DNA of 64,000 nt from Clytia hemisphaerica (Eukaryota; Cnidaria; Hydrozoa; Leptothecata; Clytiidae): positions 1,806,876 to 1,870,875 of the forward strand of contig CACVBU010000237.1 of assembly GCA_902728285.1 (NCBI GenBank), written 5' to 3'. Made by a program: the position numbers and the translations under genes. A model generated the notes under the pieces. It did no database searches. It saw nothing but the letters and a program-made list of their open reading frames with translations, and was not told the DNA's origin. Below are positions 47,096-61,300 of the stretch, one piece after another (position 1 is the first letter of the stretch; every line of letters starts with the position of its first letter).

Positions 47096-49325
47096 AATAG
47101 ATGATAGCAGATATCTATGATAGCTTAAAGAATTTATGATGGTTTCTCTAGGGTATACACCTACAGCCCTGCTGTGAATTCAGAAGAAATCATATCGGCA
47201 CGCAAGTGCTGACCAAAACCGGCCGTAGGCGGGCAAAATTTTGCCAACCTAGAGGTCATATTAGGTCGGCAAAGCCGTCCTAAGTAGCTTGTTTAGGTCG
47301 GCAAAGACAATAAATTTCCTACAGTTAGTTTAACTATCCTTAATAATTGTGTTAATAAGTTTTATGTTTTATAAAGAGAATGGAATGAGGCTCGATTATC
47401 GTGTGTTATCAAATGATAGCACAATTAGATTAACCTAACAAATAATGTTTTTCCTCTTTAGGTCGGCTAAAGCCGACCCAAAACATTTCTTTTGTCGGCA
47501 CGCCGACCTAGAGTGTAAATTACGTCGGCAAATAAAAACAATTGTATCAAAAACACTAAGCGTAGGAGTGTTCTTGCTACCGTCAACTGCTCCAACTTGG
47601 GACAAGCGTACGCAACATGGGACTTGTTGATATCTGGCCTGTATTTACACTTACTGTTACACTTCGCCCACCGTCCACAGCCCGATGAGATTAACAAATA
47701 GCGAGTGTGTAACTTGCCGCGCGAGTGACGTCAAACACTCAAATTCGCGTGTGTTTTCCACTACGGATTTTTTTCATATTTTGATTTAAAAGCCTACTCG
47801 GTGTGAAAGAGAAATCGTTATTTTTAAATACGCGGTTCATTGAACTCAAATCAAATGACTTTGGAGGTTCGGTGAAATGGTGGTGGAATGGCTGCCCCAT
47901 GTTGCGTAAGATAGTCCCAAGTTGGAGCAGTTGACGGTATCTTGTGAAGTAATTAAGATACCCTTGTATTGAAGTGACAGACTAACATATAGTTGAAGTC
48001 AAATGCTAAGAATAGTTTGCACTCTACCGCAGAGATTCGATAGGTAGGAAAATGCCACTAGAGTTTTAGCAGGAATTTTCTTGGTTTGATTTAGTGTAGC
48101 CTAAAAATGCTGTTTGCCGAGAACAGAATGTTTCTTGTAAATTAATTACCAGTCCCCTGAAAAGCTGACCACATTGCTAAGGGTAGATAGTGTAATGCGA
48201 GCTTGGTGGCTCTGATGTATTTTTAGTAAATTTTCAATAAAACCAAAAAATTTCTCAGTCCCTAGTCACAGCGTCTCATTTCACAGTCTTCTGTTTCCAT
48301 GGTTTCAGTGTCACTTCAGTGTTTTGCCTTCATTAGCTTCTGCTTTCAATTAATTTTTTATGCATCTTATTTTTATGTTCAATGCGTGCGTTGTTATTAT
48401 TTTTCTATTGTTTCATTATGTAATCTTTTGTTCATTTTTTATCAGTTTTTTATCAAATTCAAGACACCTTTTTTCAAGGAGCTCACTTGTTCCTTACTAA
48501 GAGAGATGTGAGGTTCAAAGTAAAAGAAAAATTATTTAAGAGTTATGGAATTCAATTTTCAACTGATTTTTCAATCGTCAATTTTTGTCATTTTTGGGCA
48601 CTCAATACGCAGCTATCATTTACTGGCTACCTGGTAGGTTTCCTTCTTGTTTCTCACTCGTTCATTCTTTCGTGTTTTTCACCAGCCATCTGGGCTCAGG
48701 CATCGTGTCTCCCTAGGTTAAGATTAGGTTATGAAATTTTTGAAATGAATATTTTTTTTTACATTTTTAGGGAGAAATTTCTAGCCAATTTTTCCACTCA
48801 TTTTGGTCAGTCTTTGTCAATCTTTCAGTATGTGAGATTCGTATTTTTTGGTATTAAGGCAAGTCGTTTGGGAGAACGTGACAGTCTTCTGAATAACTAA
48901 TTACTTCAGCAGAAATTTTCACTCGTCTTGTTCGGCACTGCACTATGCATCATGGTATCTGTGTCTCGCATGCACAGAACTAGCAGTGTCTGGACATTGC
49001 TAAGTGTTTCGAATTGAAAAAGGAGGAATTCCTACACAAGGAGTAGGATCCATTTCCCATTGGGGAAGGCTCATGTTATTGGTTATACTGGATGGGCTTG
49101 TTTATCTTTGTACATGAGTGAAATATGAAATATAAAAAAGTTTTGTTATCTACAAATTTATGAATGACAATTTTTCAAATTGTTTCAATCTTAGAGTTTC
49201 CCATTTTTTAAATTTCAATAATCTGGATTTCAGAGAGCCAATAATATTGATTATTCTCTTGTTCCATATTCGTTGTTTTTAATTCCAAAAGAAAGCTCAA
49301 AAAAGTTAAATAAAAAATACACACA
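47096..49325. other. Region upstream of DGAT1
   Basis: The 5' UTR and promoter of DGAT1 should lie at the right end of this stretch, but I cannot place them. 47190-47540 holds degenerate AGGTCGGC words. A MITE is listed at 47580-47937. A 137-codon plus-strand frame at 48487-48900 has no recognisable domain. Confidence 0.45.
47580..47937. mobile_element. TA-flanked MITE, CCGTCAACTGCTCC family
   Basis: CCGTCAACTGCTCCAACTTG and CAAGTTGGAGCAGTTGACGG are perfect inverted repeats with TA on both sides. The interior shares GTGTGTAACTTGC, GTGACGTCAAAC and a TCAAATGACTTTGGAGG block with the copy at 52336-55209. Confidence 0.85.
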
Positions 49326-52300
49326 ATGACATTGAAGAAGCAGAAATCATTTTCGACTTTGGATCAACAAACGAGCCAAGAGAGGAGAAAAGTTGGGAAG
49401 ACATTATCTTCCCCAAATTTAAAACTTGATGCCAAAGAATTGGGAGATGAATTACCATCAAAACATCAACAACAGAATGGAAGTATTCAGCGCAAAAAAA
49501 GTGAATCAGGAAACCAATCACCAACAGCAAGGAGTCCACGAGATAAAAAGATGGAACAAAAAACTGAACGAAAACATTATCTTTTCAATAAATTGAAAAA
49601 GTAAGTACTATTTCAAATAGTTCAGCAAATGTTGCTTTGCCTTAAGTTTGTATTAAATATATTTATCAGTAACCAATAAAGTTGAAAATCTTCAATGCAA
49701 ATGAAATTATGAAAGAATTCAGAGTGATGAACAGCCAATGCATTGGTTCTTTTGAGCTTAGCTTTTTATATGAAATTCAATGTAATTCGTTTTTTAGAGT
49801 GCACACAGACCAACCATCTTTTTTATCAAGTTCTTCTGGTTTTGACAACTATCGTGGAATAATAAATTTATGTTTGCTACTATTGGTAAGCTTTTAATTT
49901 GAATGTTGTAAAATAGTTTCTAATATTTGCCATTACACTAAGTATCATCCAGTCTAATTTTAGATGCAATTTTTACTGTGAAGAAATTGCAAACTTTGCT
50001 TTGCTTGCAGAAGGTTGATGTTTTTACTATTTTTGCTAAAAGGGAGTTTGCAAGTTTATTTACAAAAAGTGCTACAGATCTGGACAGAAAAAATTGAATC
50101 GAGTGCACTTGAAGTAAACATAGCAAAAATAGTGATGAAACAAATAGGCCCTTACTTAAACTTTTGTTTCATCCATTGAGATGATATAATTTGACTTTGA
50201 AAAGCGTCTAGTTAAAAGAATCACACCAATGTAGTTTCCGAATATATTTTTAAAAACCATATTTCCTAGTCATATGAACATTGTATTAAGATACCCTGAA
50301 TAGTCGATTTTGTGGCTTTAGTTCTCAAATTGATTTTTAAATTGTTTTGATATTCTTAGATTCTCTCAAATTTTCGATTGGCAGTGGACAATATTTTAAA
50401 GTGAGTTAAAACTTGAACTTTACATTGTTGAATTGTAACTCTAGAAAAATTATATTAACAGAAAAACTTGTGAAGTTTTATAAAATAAGTTAAGTCATAA
50501 GTTCCTTGCAAAAATGTTTGTTGCAAAAAATAAATCTGGACATGAATGAAATTAGTTGAATGGGCCGATTTGCGAAATTTTATCCTCACTAAAATTTTAC
50601 GCCTAATTCTATTTGAAAATTGTCCACAAAGTGTTTTAACCTTGAAATTTATTTCTTCGATGATTTATTCAGGTATGGAATATTGGTTGACCCAAAATTT
50701 GTGCTTGTGGCAATGGAAGATCCCTATAATTGGCCATGCACAACATTATTTTTGTGTAAGATGAGACATTGTTTAGTACACAATATTTGGTCGCCTACGG
50801 GAGACCCTTAATTTTGGTACTCTCTCGAGAATAAGACCAAAAAGTTGAAAGTTTGGTCGCCGGATTAGCAATCAGGTTGAAAATTTTGGGAAATCGGGAT
50901 ACGGTTTGCAAATTATTGCATCAGCCGTTTTATCTCCGTTATATTACGCCACGCAAACTTATCAGACAGTATTTGCCGTATATAGACTCTAATTAGCTAG
51001 TGCACTTGTTTAATGAAATCTAAATAACGGAGATAATTAAAAGCCTCGTGAAGTTGTCGAAAGTTTCTACTAGGCTGCAATCACAAATATCTTCGTTTCG
51101 CGTTGCCCAACCCACTCTTGAAAATTGAGTAGAATTGAGTTGGTGAGTCGGACTTTTCTGTCAATGACCTTTCCTTTGTTCAAAAATTTTATTATTACCG
51201 AATTTTTGCAAGCAAGTTCTAGCGCATTCGCAGCATTTCGACTTTTTTTATCATTACATGCGCCATTTTGGGGTCGGAGGTCACAGTGTTCAAAGGTCAT
51301 AATTTTAAACCACTCATTACACGCTGGCTGCTGGCTGGCTGGCAGTTTCCTCCAAGAATGCACTTAAAAAATGGATGGAAAAATGGAAACCCGAAAACTT
51401 TTACGACCGACCGACCGACTCAATTTTTAGACCCAACGAGGACGCGAAATTAAGATATCTGTGATTGCCACCCTAAAATAAAGTGCAAGCAGCAGATAAT
51501 TCTTGATGTAGATTTTAAATCTACAACTACAATAATGATTCTTCAAAATTGAAATTGAAATTTATGGTTATTCATTGATACTATTCCATTCAAACTACCA
51601 CACTCGTGATGTTGTTGAAAACAAACCTACTTTCACTAGAATCGCTTTTGAGGTTAAAGTTAAAGATTTGGAAGATTTGTTTGTGTTGACAAGAACAAAA
51701 AGATAGATAAGAAGAAGTTTACTATTGTTTCAATTACTCAAAACCTATGATAACAGTTGATAGCATGTCCCAACCAAGATCACTCACTGCATATGGCAAC
51801 CTAACCAATGTATTAATTGCCAGATCAAGTTATACCATGAATTTCTTTAGCTACAACTAGGTACAATTAGCAGATTTGAAGTGAAGCAAAAGAATATTTA
51901 TCACCTAAACGCTAAAGCAAGATTTGATTGATGATCCACTGTTCCATGACCAGTAATTTTGTGTAACCATTGCGAGTATTGATTTAAAATTTCTTGAACA
52001 AACATACAACTTTCGACTGTCCAGTTGTCAACTGCAATTATTGGAGTCTATGCCCGGCTGAACAAAAGTCTCTATGTAGGTTACTACTGGCATCTAGTCA
52101 AAAATGAGAGTGACGTTATGTATCCTTTCTCTGGAATGGCCTATTTGATTATTGTTGTTGTTTCCCTTGCATCCATTGAAACATGGATTTATCGAGATAT
52201 TTGCTGGAGTTTTAATTACACAACGTGACATTGCAGCTTCCTTAAAAGAAGAAATTTTGGCGGGAATTTAATTTGGCGGATGGTCGAAAAAGTTTTTTCA

Positions 52301-55300
52301 GAGGGAATTTGATTTGCTGGTTAACTTGTAATCTACCGTCAACTGCTCTAACTTTGGACTATCTGTAGACTGGAGTCGTTTATAATGCGTGTAATACTAA
52401 TAATACCAATACTAATAATAATAATACGGGATTTAGTTTGTATAAACGACTGGAAGAATCTGGTGTTCCAGCCTTATAGATACAGGGGCTAGCTACGCAG
52501 AAACTTGCGTAGCGAGAAAACAATTTATCAAGCAACAACAAACTCTCAAAACGAAATCAACTCAAATGAAAAACTTTCAATACACAAATCCACACATATT
52601 ATTTTTTCTCAAGAATTATTTTGAGCAGGAAAAAATTATAATTGCAATATTGACACTTTTCTTTTGTTTGGAGTTAGTGCACAAAGGTTTCTAGACGACT
52701 AAAATTGTTCCATTCATTACTTTTGGACCTACCCCGGTGGGGTGAAGGTCCTATAAATTCACCTCTGTCCGTTCGTCCGTCTGTCCGTTCGTTACCAGCT
52801 TTTCTCGAGATTGAATCATAGGAATCATTTGATTTTTGGTACAAAGGTGCAAAACAGTGGTGGCCAAAATGTGACGGAGCCCGATTTTCGAAAAAAAATA
52901 TTTTTGGGCAAATTTGGGCCAAAAAACGGCTAAAAAACGGGTTTTTTGGACTTTGTGAATAATTGGATCATTAAATTTTTTTGATATTTAGCATGAAAGT
53001 AGGGTACCATCATAGGTAAAAGATGGCTCAAGCAGATTTTTGCAAAAAAATTTATTTGGCTTGAAAAACGCATGTTTATCTATAAGAATCACTATTAATA
53101 AGCATACATCAATGTTCTTAGTCAAATTACTCAATTTCTTTATGAGATAGAATTTTTTTTGCTCATGAGGGCTTACTTTTGAAGAATATGTGTGTTTAGA
53201 CATGAAAATTTGGTTGCTTGTCGTGTTTTTATAGGAAAACTGGCCAAATTCGATATTTTTTTATAAGCACATTATATTAGGTATTAGCTTTTCTCGAGAT
53301 TGGCTCTTTCATTCTTTATGATTTTTTGCACAAAGATGCATAACTATAAACCCTCGAATGTGACTGAGCCCGATTTTCGGAAAAAAATGTTTTTGGGCAA
53401 ATTTGGGCCAAAAAACGGCTAAAAAGCGGGTCTTTTGGACTTAGTGAAAAATTGGATCATTGATTTTTTCTGATTTTTTGCAGGGAAGTAGGGTACCATC
53501 ATAGGTAAAAGATGGCTCAGGGAGATTTTTGCAAAAAGATTTGTTGGCTCAAAAAACGCATCTTTAACTATAAAAATCACTATTAATAAGCATACATTAA
53601 TGTTCTTAGTCAAATTACTCAATTTTTTGACGAGATAGATGTTTTTTTTGCTCACGAGGGCTTACTTTTGAAGCATATGTGTGTTTAGACATGAAATTTT
53701 GGTTGCTTGGCGTGTTTTTATAGAAAAACTGGCCAAATTCGATTTTTTTTATAAGCACATTATCAATTACTTAGGTATTAGCTTTTCTCGAGATTGGCTC
53801 TTTCATTCTTTATGATTTTTTGCACAAAGATGCATAACTATAAACCCCAGAATGTGACTGAGCCCGATTTTCGAAAAAAAATGTTTTTGGGCAAATTTGG
53901 GCCAAAAAACGGCTAAAAAAAGGATTTTTTGGACTTTGTGAAATATTGGATCGTTGTTTTTTTTCTGATTTTTTGCATGAAAGTAGGTAAAAGATGGGTC
54001 AAGCAGATTTTTGTAAAAAAACTTTTTAGCTCAAAAAACGCATCTTTATCTATAAGAATCACTATTAATAAGCATACATCAATGTTCTCAGCCAAATTAC
54101 TCAATTTTTTGATGAGATAGATGTCTTTTTATGCTCACGAAGTCTTGAATATGAAAGAATATTTCCAGCGCATGAAATTTTGGTTTCTAAACGTTTTTTT
54201 ATAAGAAACAAACGACTAATTTTAATAAATCGTCACTATTTTTGTTCTGAATGATTGTTTAACGTTCATGCTCACGTAGATAACAATTATATATGTGTTA
54301 AATGCATAACCAGGTAGGTCCATAAAAGTATCACTTGTTTTCTTTATTTCTACTATGTATAAATTAGTCGTCTAGCTTGCTAGAATAGACTATCTGACAA
54401 GACATGGGACGGCAATTCGGCCACCATTTCACCGAACCTCCAAAGTCATTTGATTTGAGTTAATGAACGGCTTATTAAAAAATACAAGATTCCTCTTTCG
54501 CATCAAGTAGGCTTTTAAATCGAAAAATGAAAAAAAAAATCCGTAATGGAACACATGCGAGTGACTGGAACAAAGATATTAGTGGCAAAACCATGGAGCG
54601 TTTAACGTCACTCGCGCTGCAAGTTACACACTCGTTATTTGTTTATCGCATCGGGCGATAGGCAGTCAGGGGCGCGGGCGTTCTCTAATTCTCCAATCAG
54701 TGTCCGGTCATTTTGAATGAAAACAAAAAGTTAAAAAGGGTGCGCCATCAGTGAAATTTATCGTGATATGTTATGACAGAAAGTGTGGTCGATAAACTTG
54801 GTGGAAGTATCAAAACAAATTTGTCGTGAAAGAGATTCGGGAGATAACTTTCACTGATAGCGCGCCCTTTTTAACTTTTTTGTTTTCATTCAAAATGACC
54901 GGACGCCAATTGGAGAATTAGAGAGCGCCTGCCGCCTAACCGCCCATCACCCGATGGGATTAACAATTAACGAGTGTGTAACTTGCAGCGCGAGTGACGT
55001 CAAACGCTCCATCGTTTTGCCACTAATATGGTCTTCTACGTTCCAGACATTCACACGTGTTCCACTACAGGTTTTTTTCATATTTCGATTCAAAAGGCTA
55101 CTATGCCGTTCATTAACTCAAATCAAATGACTTTGGAGGTTCGGTGAAATGGTGGCCGAATTGCTGTCCCATGTTTTGTCATATAGTCCCAAGTTAGAGC
55201 AGTTGATAGTAAATTTAGCAGGAATTTAATTTGGTGGATTGGGCCAAAATCATCCAAATTTAACTTTTGCTGCCATCCACCGCCAAATTTAGATTGTTGT

Positions 55301-58300
55301 TTTCTTCCCCATGTTATCTATTTAAAGGCAAGTAAATTCCCGTCAAATAATTAATTTTTCAATACAGCAGCCATATTAAATTCCCTCACTATAATAATTT
55401 ATTGAAACTTTCTAGTAGCCATTTTTTATTGTACAAACAAGAAACATTCATTGATACAAGTTAAACATGATATGATTTTTAAGTCTTCAAACTCGAACCC
55501 TATAACTTGAATGTGTCCTTAACTCGAACGGTTTTTTTTTTCTCTTCAGAACAAATTTAGGCTATTTTCACCTATCCCTAGTTTAAAAAAATGATAGCTT
55601 TCTGAAAACTTTTAAGATTTTAGGGATGACAAAAATAATATTATATTACATATTTGTTTCTGAAGAATATTCTTCATGTTTCTGAAGAATATTCTTCAGG
55701 CTGATTCCAATCTCATTTTATCTTTTCTAACATTAACTTAAAATCAACTTCAGCCATTTTAACATTAAGGCGAATCAAAAGCACGTTGCTTTTGAACGAT
55801 TTTGCACATTCGCAATTCACATGATACATACACTGTTAAGCTTTTCGTCTTTTACTTTTTTCAAACTTTTAAGCTCTCTAAGCTATTCTATTCAGGCGGC
55901 CTTCCAGCGCAGCTGGTTTATTTAAAGATAGGTTTCCTTCCTATAGACATGAAAATGGAATTAGCTCTAAAATTTCAACTTACATAATAATGTAACACAA
56001 GCTTTGTAAAATCGCTATTTTAATGTTTACCTTTTTGGATTTCTTTACTATTCATTGAGTATAGATCTTAAGATTAAAATTTTTTTTTTAGGTTCAAACG
56101 TTTTCATTCAAATTTGCTTTAGTATTGAGAAGGCACTGTCAGAGGTAGGTTTTAAGAAAAAAAGTTTCTTGTTTCCTGCTAAACTATAAATGACGAAGGT
56201 GCTATCTTGTGTCTACTTACTTTAAAACTACTTTAGACGAAAAATCGCGAAATTCACGACATTTACTTTCGCGAATTTAACGGAAAAATATTTTTCGCGA
56301 GCATAAATTTTCGCGAATCAAGACATAAAACTGAGAATATTTTAATACTTTTTGAATTGGCTTGAAACATTTGTCCTTTGACTTATTAGTCTTTTAGCAG
56401 GCTAAAAAGTGCCATAAAAGTTACATTTTATTCAAAGTTTAAAGTTTTACATACAGATTTTCTATTTTGCGAAGAATTTTTCACGAGCATAAACTTTCGT
56501 GAATGCCCCTTCCTTGAACTTTTAAAGACATTTAACTTCGTGAAAATCGCGAAAGTTTCTGCTCGCGAAAGTTTATACACCTAAAGCAGAGTCACTTATA
56601 TACAAAACAGGTTTAAAGCTCTATGATTTTTAATCCTGACTGAAGAAGCTGTACATACTAAGCGCTTTATCAAGGGTGCAATTACTTATTACAATAAGTT
56701 GAACAATTTAACCTGTAATATCTTGAAGACAATTCATATCTGTTACTTATTTTCAGGAAAAGCTGTCTGAACGGTTCGGTCTAATTTTGAACATATTTAA
56801 CTTGGCCATGATGATTCTGGTTCCTATTGTTGTTGTTTTGGTGTTTATACCTCTTCCTTGTAAGTTATTCACATCATTTACAAAGTAATGCATTTCGTTA
56901 ATTCTTTTTCATTATGAAACGGTAAACAATTTTCACTTCGCATGTATTTTGAAAAAGAAAATTCATTTCGATTAAATCAAATTGAGATTATAATGAAACT
57001 GTCAGATCTAATACTGACTTGTCAAAAAGTATAACGTTTTTGGCGAGGATTTCTGGTATCTGTCCTACATCAAAATGCTCTCAAAATTGTTATTTGTTTT
57101 AAATTATCTATTTGTAACTTTTCAGGGTTTGCAACAATGACGTTATGTTTTTATACTGGTTTGTTCTTGAAATTTGTGTCTTACGTTTCTGTCAATAAAT
57201 GGTGCAGGGAAGAGAAAAGTGGAAAACGTCCCAAAGGTATGAATCAATATTTCTTCAATTTTATTACAATTGGTGCCACAATAACTTTCACAATATACAC
57301 CTCAAAAGGAGAATTTACTTACTTTGGACATATACCATCCATTTGTGTGAAAACCTCCATCTATAATATAGAGCAGGAGGGACTAGGAATGATTAGCTTT
57401 ATATGAACAATCTTCATGTCGTACAAACTGTGATTTAACATTTAGGTTGTCTTTGAGTTGTTTTTAGTTCAGGGTAAAAAGAAGGATAGGAAATTTTATC
57501 ATTCCTAGTGGAAATCCGTCTAACTCAGAAACAATACACCATTTCCATCATTTCCGAGACTTTTTGCTTCAAATATAATCTTAAGGTTTCCAGATTCCCA
57601 ATTCTTAGTTGCAGTATGCATCCATACAACTTGATAACAAACAGCTGGAGATATAATATGCTTTAGGCGTACAAACTCTCGCGAGGTATATAGGGTACGA
57701 GAACGTAGATATAGAACCGCTAGTATACGTAGACGATATTGGCGCAGGAGGGGGGGACGAAGTGTTCAAGGTAGTCGAAAAATTGCAAAAAGATGGGGAA
57801 AGATAAAATTTTACCTTAGTAGGTAATTCACCAGCCACCTTGGGAGTTCTTTTATCAAATCATCCTTCAATTTCTATTTTTGTAGTCCTTTTTTCTGCAG
57901 CTTCTAGCCCATTTCGAATTTAGCAAACTTTTGTACTCTATTATACAAATAGCGAGGTTCAATTTATTTTCAACCTACTCTTTATTTTTTCATTCGAGTG
58001 AGCGACAGTGATTACCGAACGTACTCGCAAAGTTTATTCTAACAACTTAACATTTGTGTATAGATTTTGCCCACTAAATTTTAAGTGGAATTATATGAAA
58101 AGAGATCGAAAAATCGTCACAAAAAAGCTTAGAGGGACAAATACTTCTTGGATTGGCTTGAAACTATTAGTCTTTTAACAGGCTAAAAAGTGTTATAAAT
58201 GTTACATTTTATTCAAAGTTTGAAGTTTTATGGATTTTCTATTTTGTCCAGTTTTGTCAAAAAATTTTCGCGAGCATAAACTTTCGCTAATGGCCCTTCC

Positions 58301-61300
58301 AAGAATTTTTAAAGGCTTTTGCGAAATGGGCCAGAATTCGCGAAAATCGCAAAAAAATTTTCGTGTTTAAATTGTAGCTTATAATCTGCTCTTTCTCTAT
58401 CTTTTTAGATCCAGAACTCAAACCCACAGGACCTGTTCTCTATCCCAAGAATCTCAATCAACAAGGTAAAAGTATTTTTGCAACCTACTTTTGTAATACT
58501 TTTGATTGTTTTAAGCCTATTATATTAAGCAATGTATTTAGAAAATTTCTTATTGTGAGAACATTTTGGAGGCTCAAATCGAGAGGAAAATTTAATATGA
58601 ACCCCAGCCGAAAATAGTGAAAATGGTTTGTGTTAAAATGTTAAGTTTTTCACTTTGCATAGTCTCTCTAAGGGTTACAATAATAACAAAAAGTAAAGAA
58701 ATTCGTCTCCCTAATGGTCGGGTTTTTATGCTAGCTAGTGAAAAATGGGATATGTTGTAAAAAAAGTGGGAATCTTTCGAAAATAAAATCTTTGTTCTAG
58801 GTTACCTTTTTGATTTAAAACTATTCCAAGTGTCAGGTTTCGAGGTACAAACGGTGCATACCCAGCATCATCAAACTCTATTATTATCCCCTTCTAAAGT
58901 TATAAAAATTTCGTTTCTATTTCTAGACTTGTACTACTTTGTGTGTGCACCAACGTTTTGTTATGAACTGAACTTTCCACGAACGAAGAAGATCAGGAAG
59001 AGCTTTCTTATTCGTCGTATAGCAGAAGGAGTAAGTGCTCCGATCGTGAAGTATCCAATCAATTTTCTAATGATATATTTCTTACTCATTAAGTCTGAGA
59101 TATTACTTTTAAAAAGCTCGCTCCTTTAGTCATTATTTTACTGTATTAGCTCCCCCATTTGTTGAATTTTTCACCTTTCGTATTTTTCTCCAGACCCTTG
59201 GCTTTTAGTTTTTAAAAACAACTTCTACCCCTAGCTATCCGCCAGATTAGTAGGGATAAGGATTTTCTGCTGACATCTTTCTGTATGTTTTGGCTAAAAT
59301 AGAGAATTGTTTTTGTTTCAGGTATTTTTGTCTGGTCTGATCATAGCTCTTGCTCAACAGGTGAGTAGATTCTGTTGTAAAATTTATTTTATTATCATCC
59401 ACTAACGCTTATTTCAGGCTTTTAGTCTTCTAAGATTCGTGAGTCCCTTTTACTGAGAGCTGGATTTTGGTACTAGACGTTTTCCAAAATTCATAGATTC
59501 TTTACTCAGATTTTTATTTTGTAGATTTTCCTTGCCCTAACCTGAGAGAGTATTCGAAGGGCTTCAAAGAGCTTTTTAGATTCTATTGAACGGCTAGTCT
59601 TGTAGACTGACTTTGGCATAGCGTCAGCCCCCTGCTAGTTTGGGGGGGGTACACTTTCCACAAAGCTTAAAAAAGGTGGGGGTTAAAGATGTTTCAAATA
59701 TTTGGGGGACCTAATATACTTTGGGGAGCTGAAATCTCATAATTTAAAGTGGGGACTGAATAAGAATTTCATGAATCTTTGAGGGGACTTAAAACTCAGG
59801 GAGGATCTAATTTTTGGACCTACCCCAGTGGAGGTCCTATAAATTAACCCATGTTCGTTAGTTAGTGCGTTCGTTACCAGCTTTTCTCGAGATTGGCTCA
59901 TTAGTTTTTTCTGATTTTTGGCACAAAGGTGCATGACCATAAACCCTCAAATGTGACGGAGCCCGGTTTTCGAAAGAAAAATATTTTGGGCAAATTTGGG
60001 CCAAAAAACGGCTAAAAAACGGGTTTTTTTGGACTATGTGAAAAATTGGATCATTAATTTTTTAATTTTTTCTGATTTTTTGCATGAAAGTAGGGTACCA
60101 TTATAGGTAAAAGATGGGTCAAGCAGATTTTTGCAAAAAAAATGTTGTTGGCTCAAAAAACGCATGCTTTTATCTATAAGAATCACTATTAATAAGCATA
60201 CATCAATGTTCTTAGCCAAATTACTAATTTTTTGATGATATAGATGTTTTTTAATCACGAAATCTTGATTATGAAAGAATATTTCAAGAGCATGAAATTT
60301 TTCTTTTTTTATAAGACACAAACGACTAATTTTAAAAGATCGTCACTATTTGTGTTATGTATGATTGTTTAACGGTCATGCTCACGTAGATATCAATTAT
60401 ATATGTGTTAAATGCATAAACAGGTAGGTCCATAAAAGTATCGCTTGTTGCTTGGGACCTAAACCCAGGCTGATGCTATGTGTGGTATGCCATGACTGAG
60501 GTAAATTAGATTGATTGATTGTCTTGCTTACTTTAGCTTTATAATGATGTTAAATTTACTCTCTAGCCTTTTTGTCTTTTTAGTGGGTCGTACCAACTGT
60601 AAAGAACTCTATGAAGTCATTTCAGGTAAATTTATTCTGACAATTTCATGAAATCGTTCAAACTTAGTTGTTAAGTTCTTCTTACCTTTTGCCATACACT
60701 TCCCATCATCCAGAACTCGACTAGAAGTGCTTCTCCAGCCGAAGGGAACATCGATTTAATTCGAATTATAGAAAGATACAAATAATCGAGGTACGATTGT
60801 GCTAGCTCTTGATTAAAGCCAAAAATATTTCTCTATCATGGTGTTCTAATCAGTAGTGTTTATTTCATGTGTTATATATCATCCCAAACATTCCCATTTT
60901 AGGAAATGGATTTTCCAAGATTCTTTGAGAGAATGATGAAACTGGCTGTAAGAACTACTTCACTTTACAATTGTGTTAATGATGGTACTCTATACCAACG
61001 ATGTGTCTTCTTTCATTAGACCTTCAACTAGTTTTCAATTCTTTCGAAAGTACAATGTATTCCAAGACCTATTCGAGAGGGAATTTGGCCTAGGAAAAAT
61101 TTCAATGAAAAAAATGTGACACCATTCGCAAAACTGCAAGGAAAAAGGAGGACGAGAGAAAAAAAGCTACTTTTCAAAAGTCAAAATCAAACAAAGGAAT
61201 TGAATGACAACAGTTATAAAAGCCTGTAATTCTGAGCAACAAAAAATACTGCAATTACTTACTGACACCAGTTTTCTCTTTTACTGTAGGTTCCAAACCA

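Larger units (their letters stand above)
52336..55209. mobile_element. CCGTCAACTGCTC-family MITE split by an insertion
   Basis: The left tip CCGTCAACTGCTCTAACTTT and the right tip GTTAGAGCAGTTGATAG are inverted, with TA on both sides (52334-52335, 55210-55211). The body resumes at about 54389 with ACAAGACATGGGACGGCAAT, whose complement lies near 55150-55180. The family also occurs at 47580-47937. About 2 kb of foreign sequence separates the left tip from the body. It lies in DGAT1 intron 5. Confidence 0.72.

Noticed and set aside
48487..48900. A 137-codon plus-strand open frame upstream of DGAT1
   Set aside because: Hydrophobic, Phe-rich translation typical of T-rich non-coding DNA. No domain, and the start lies in an AT-rich tract.
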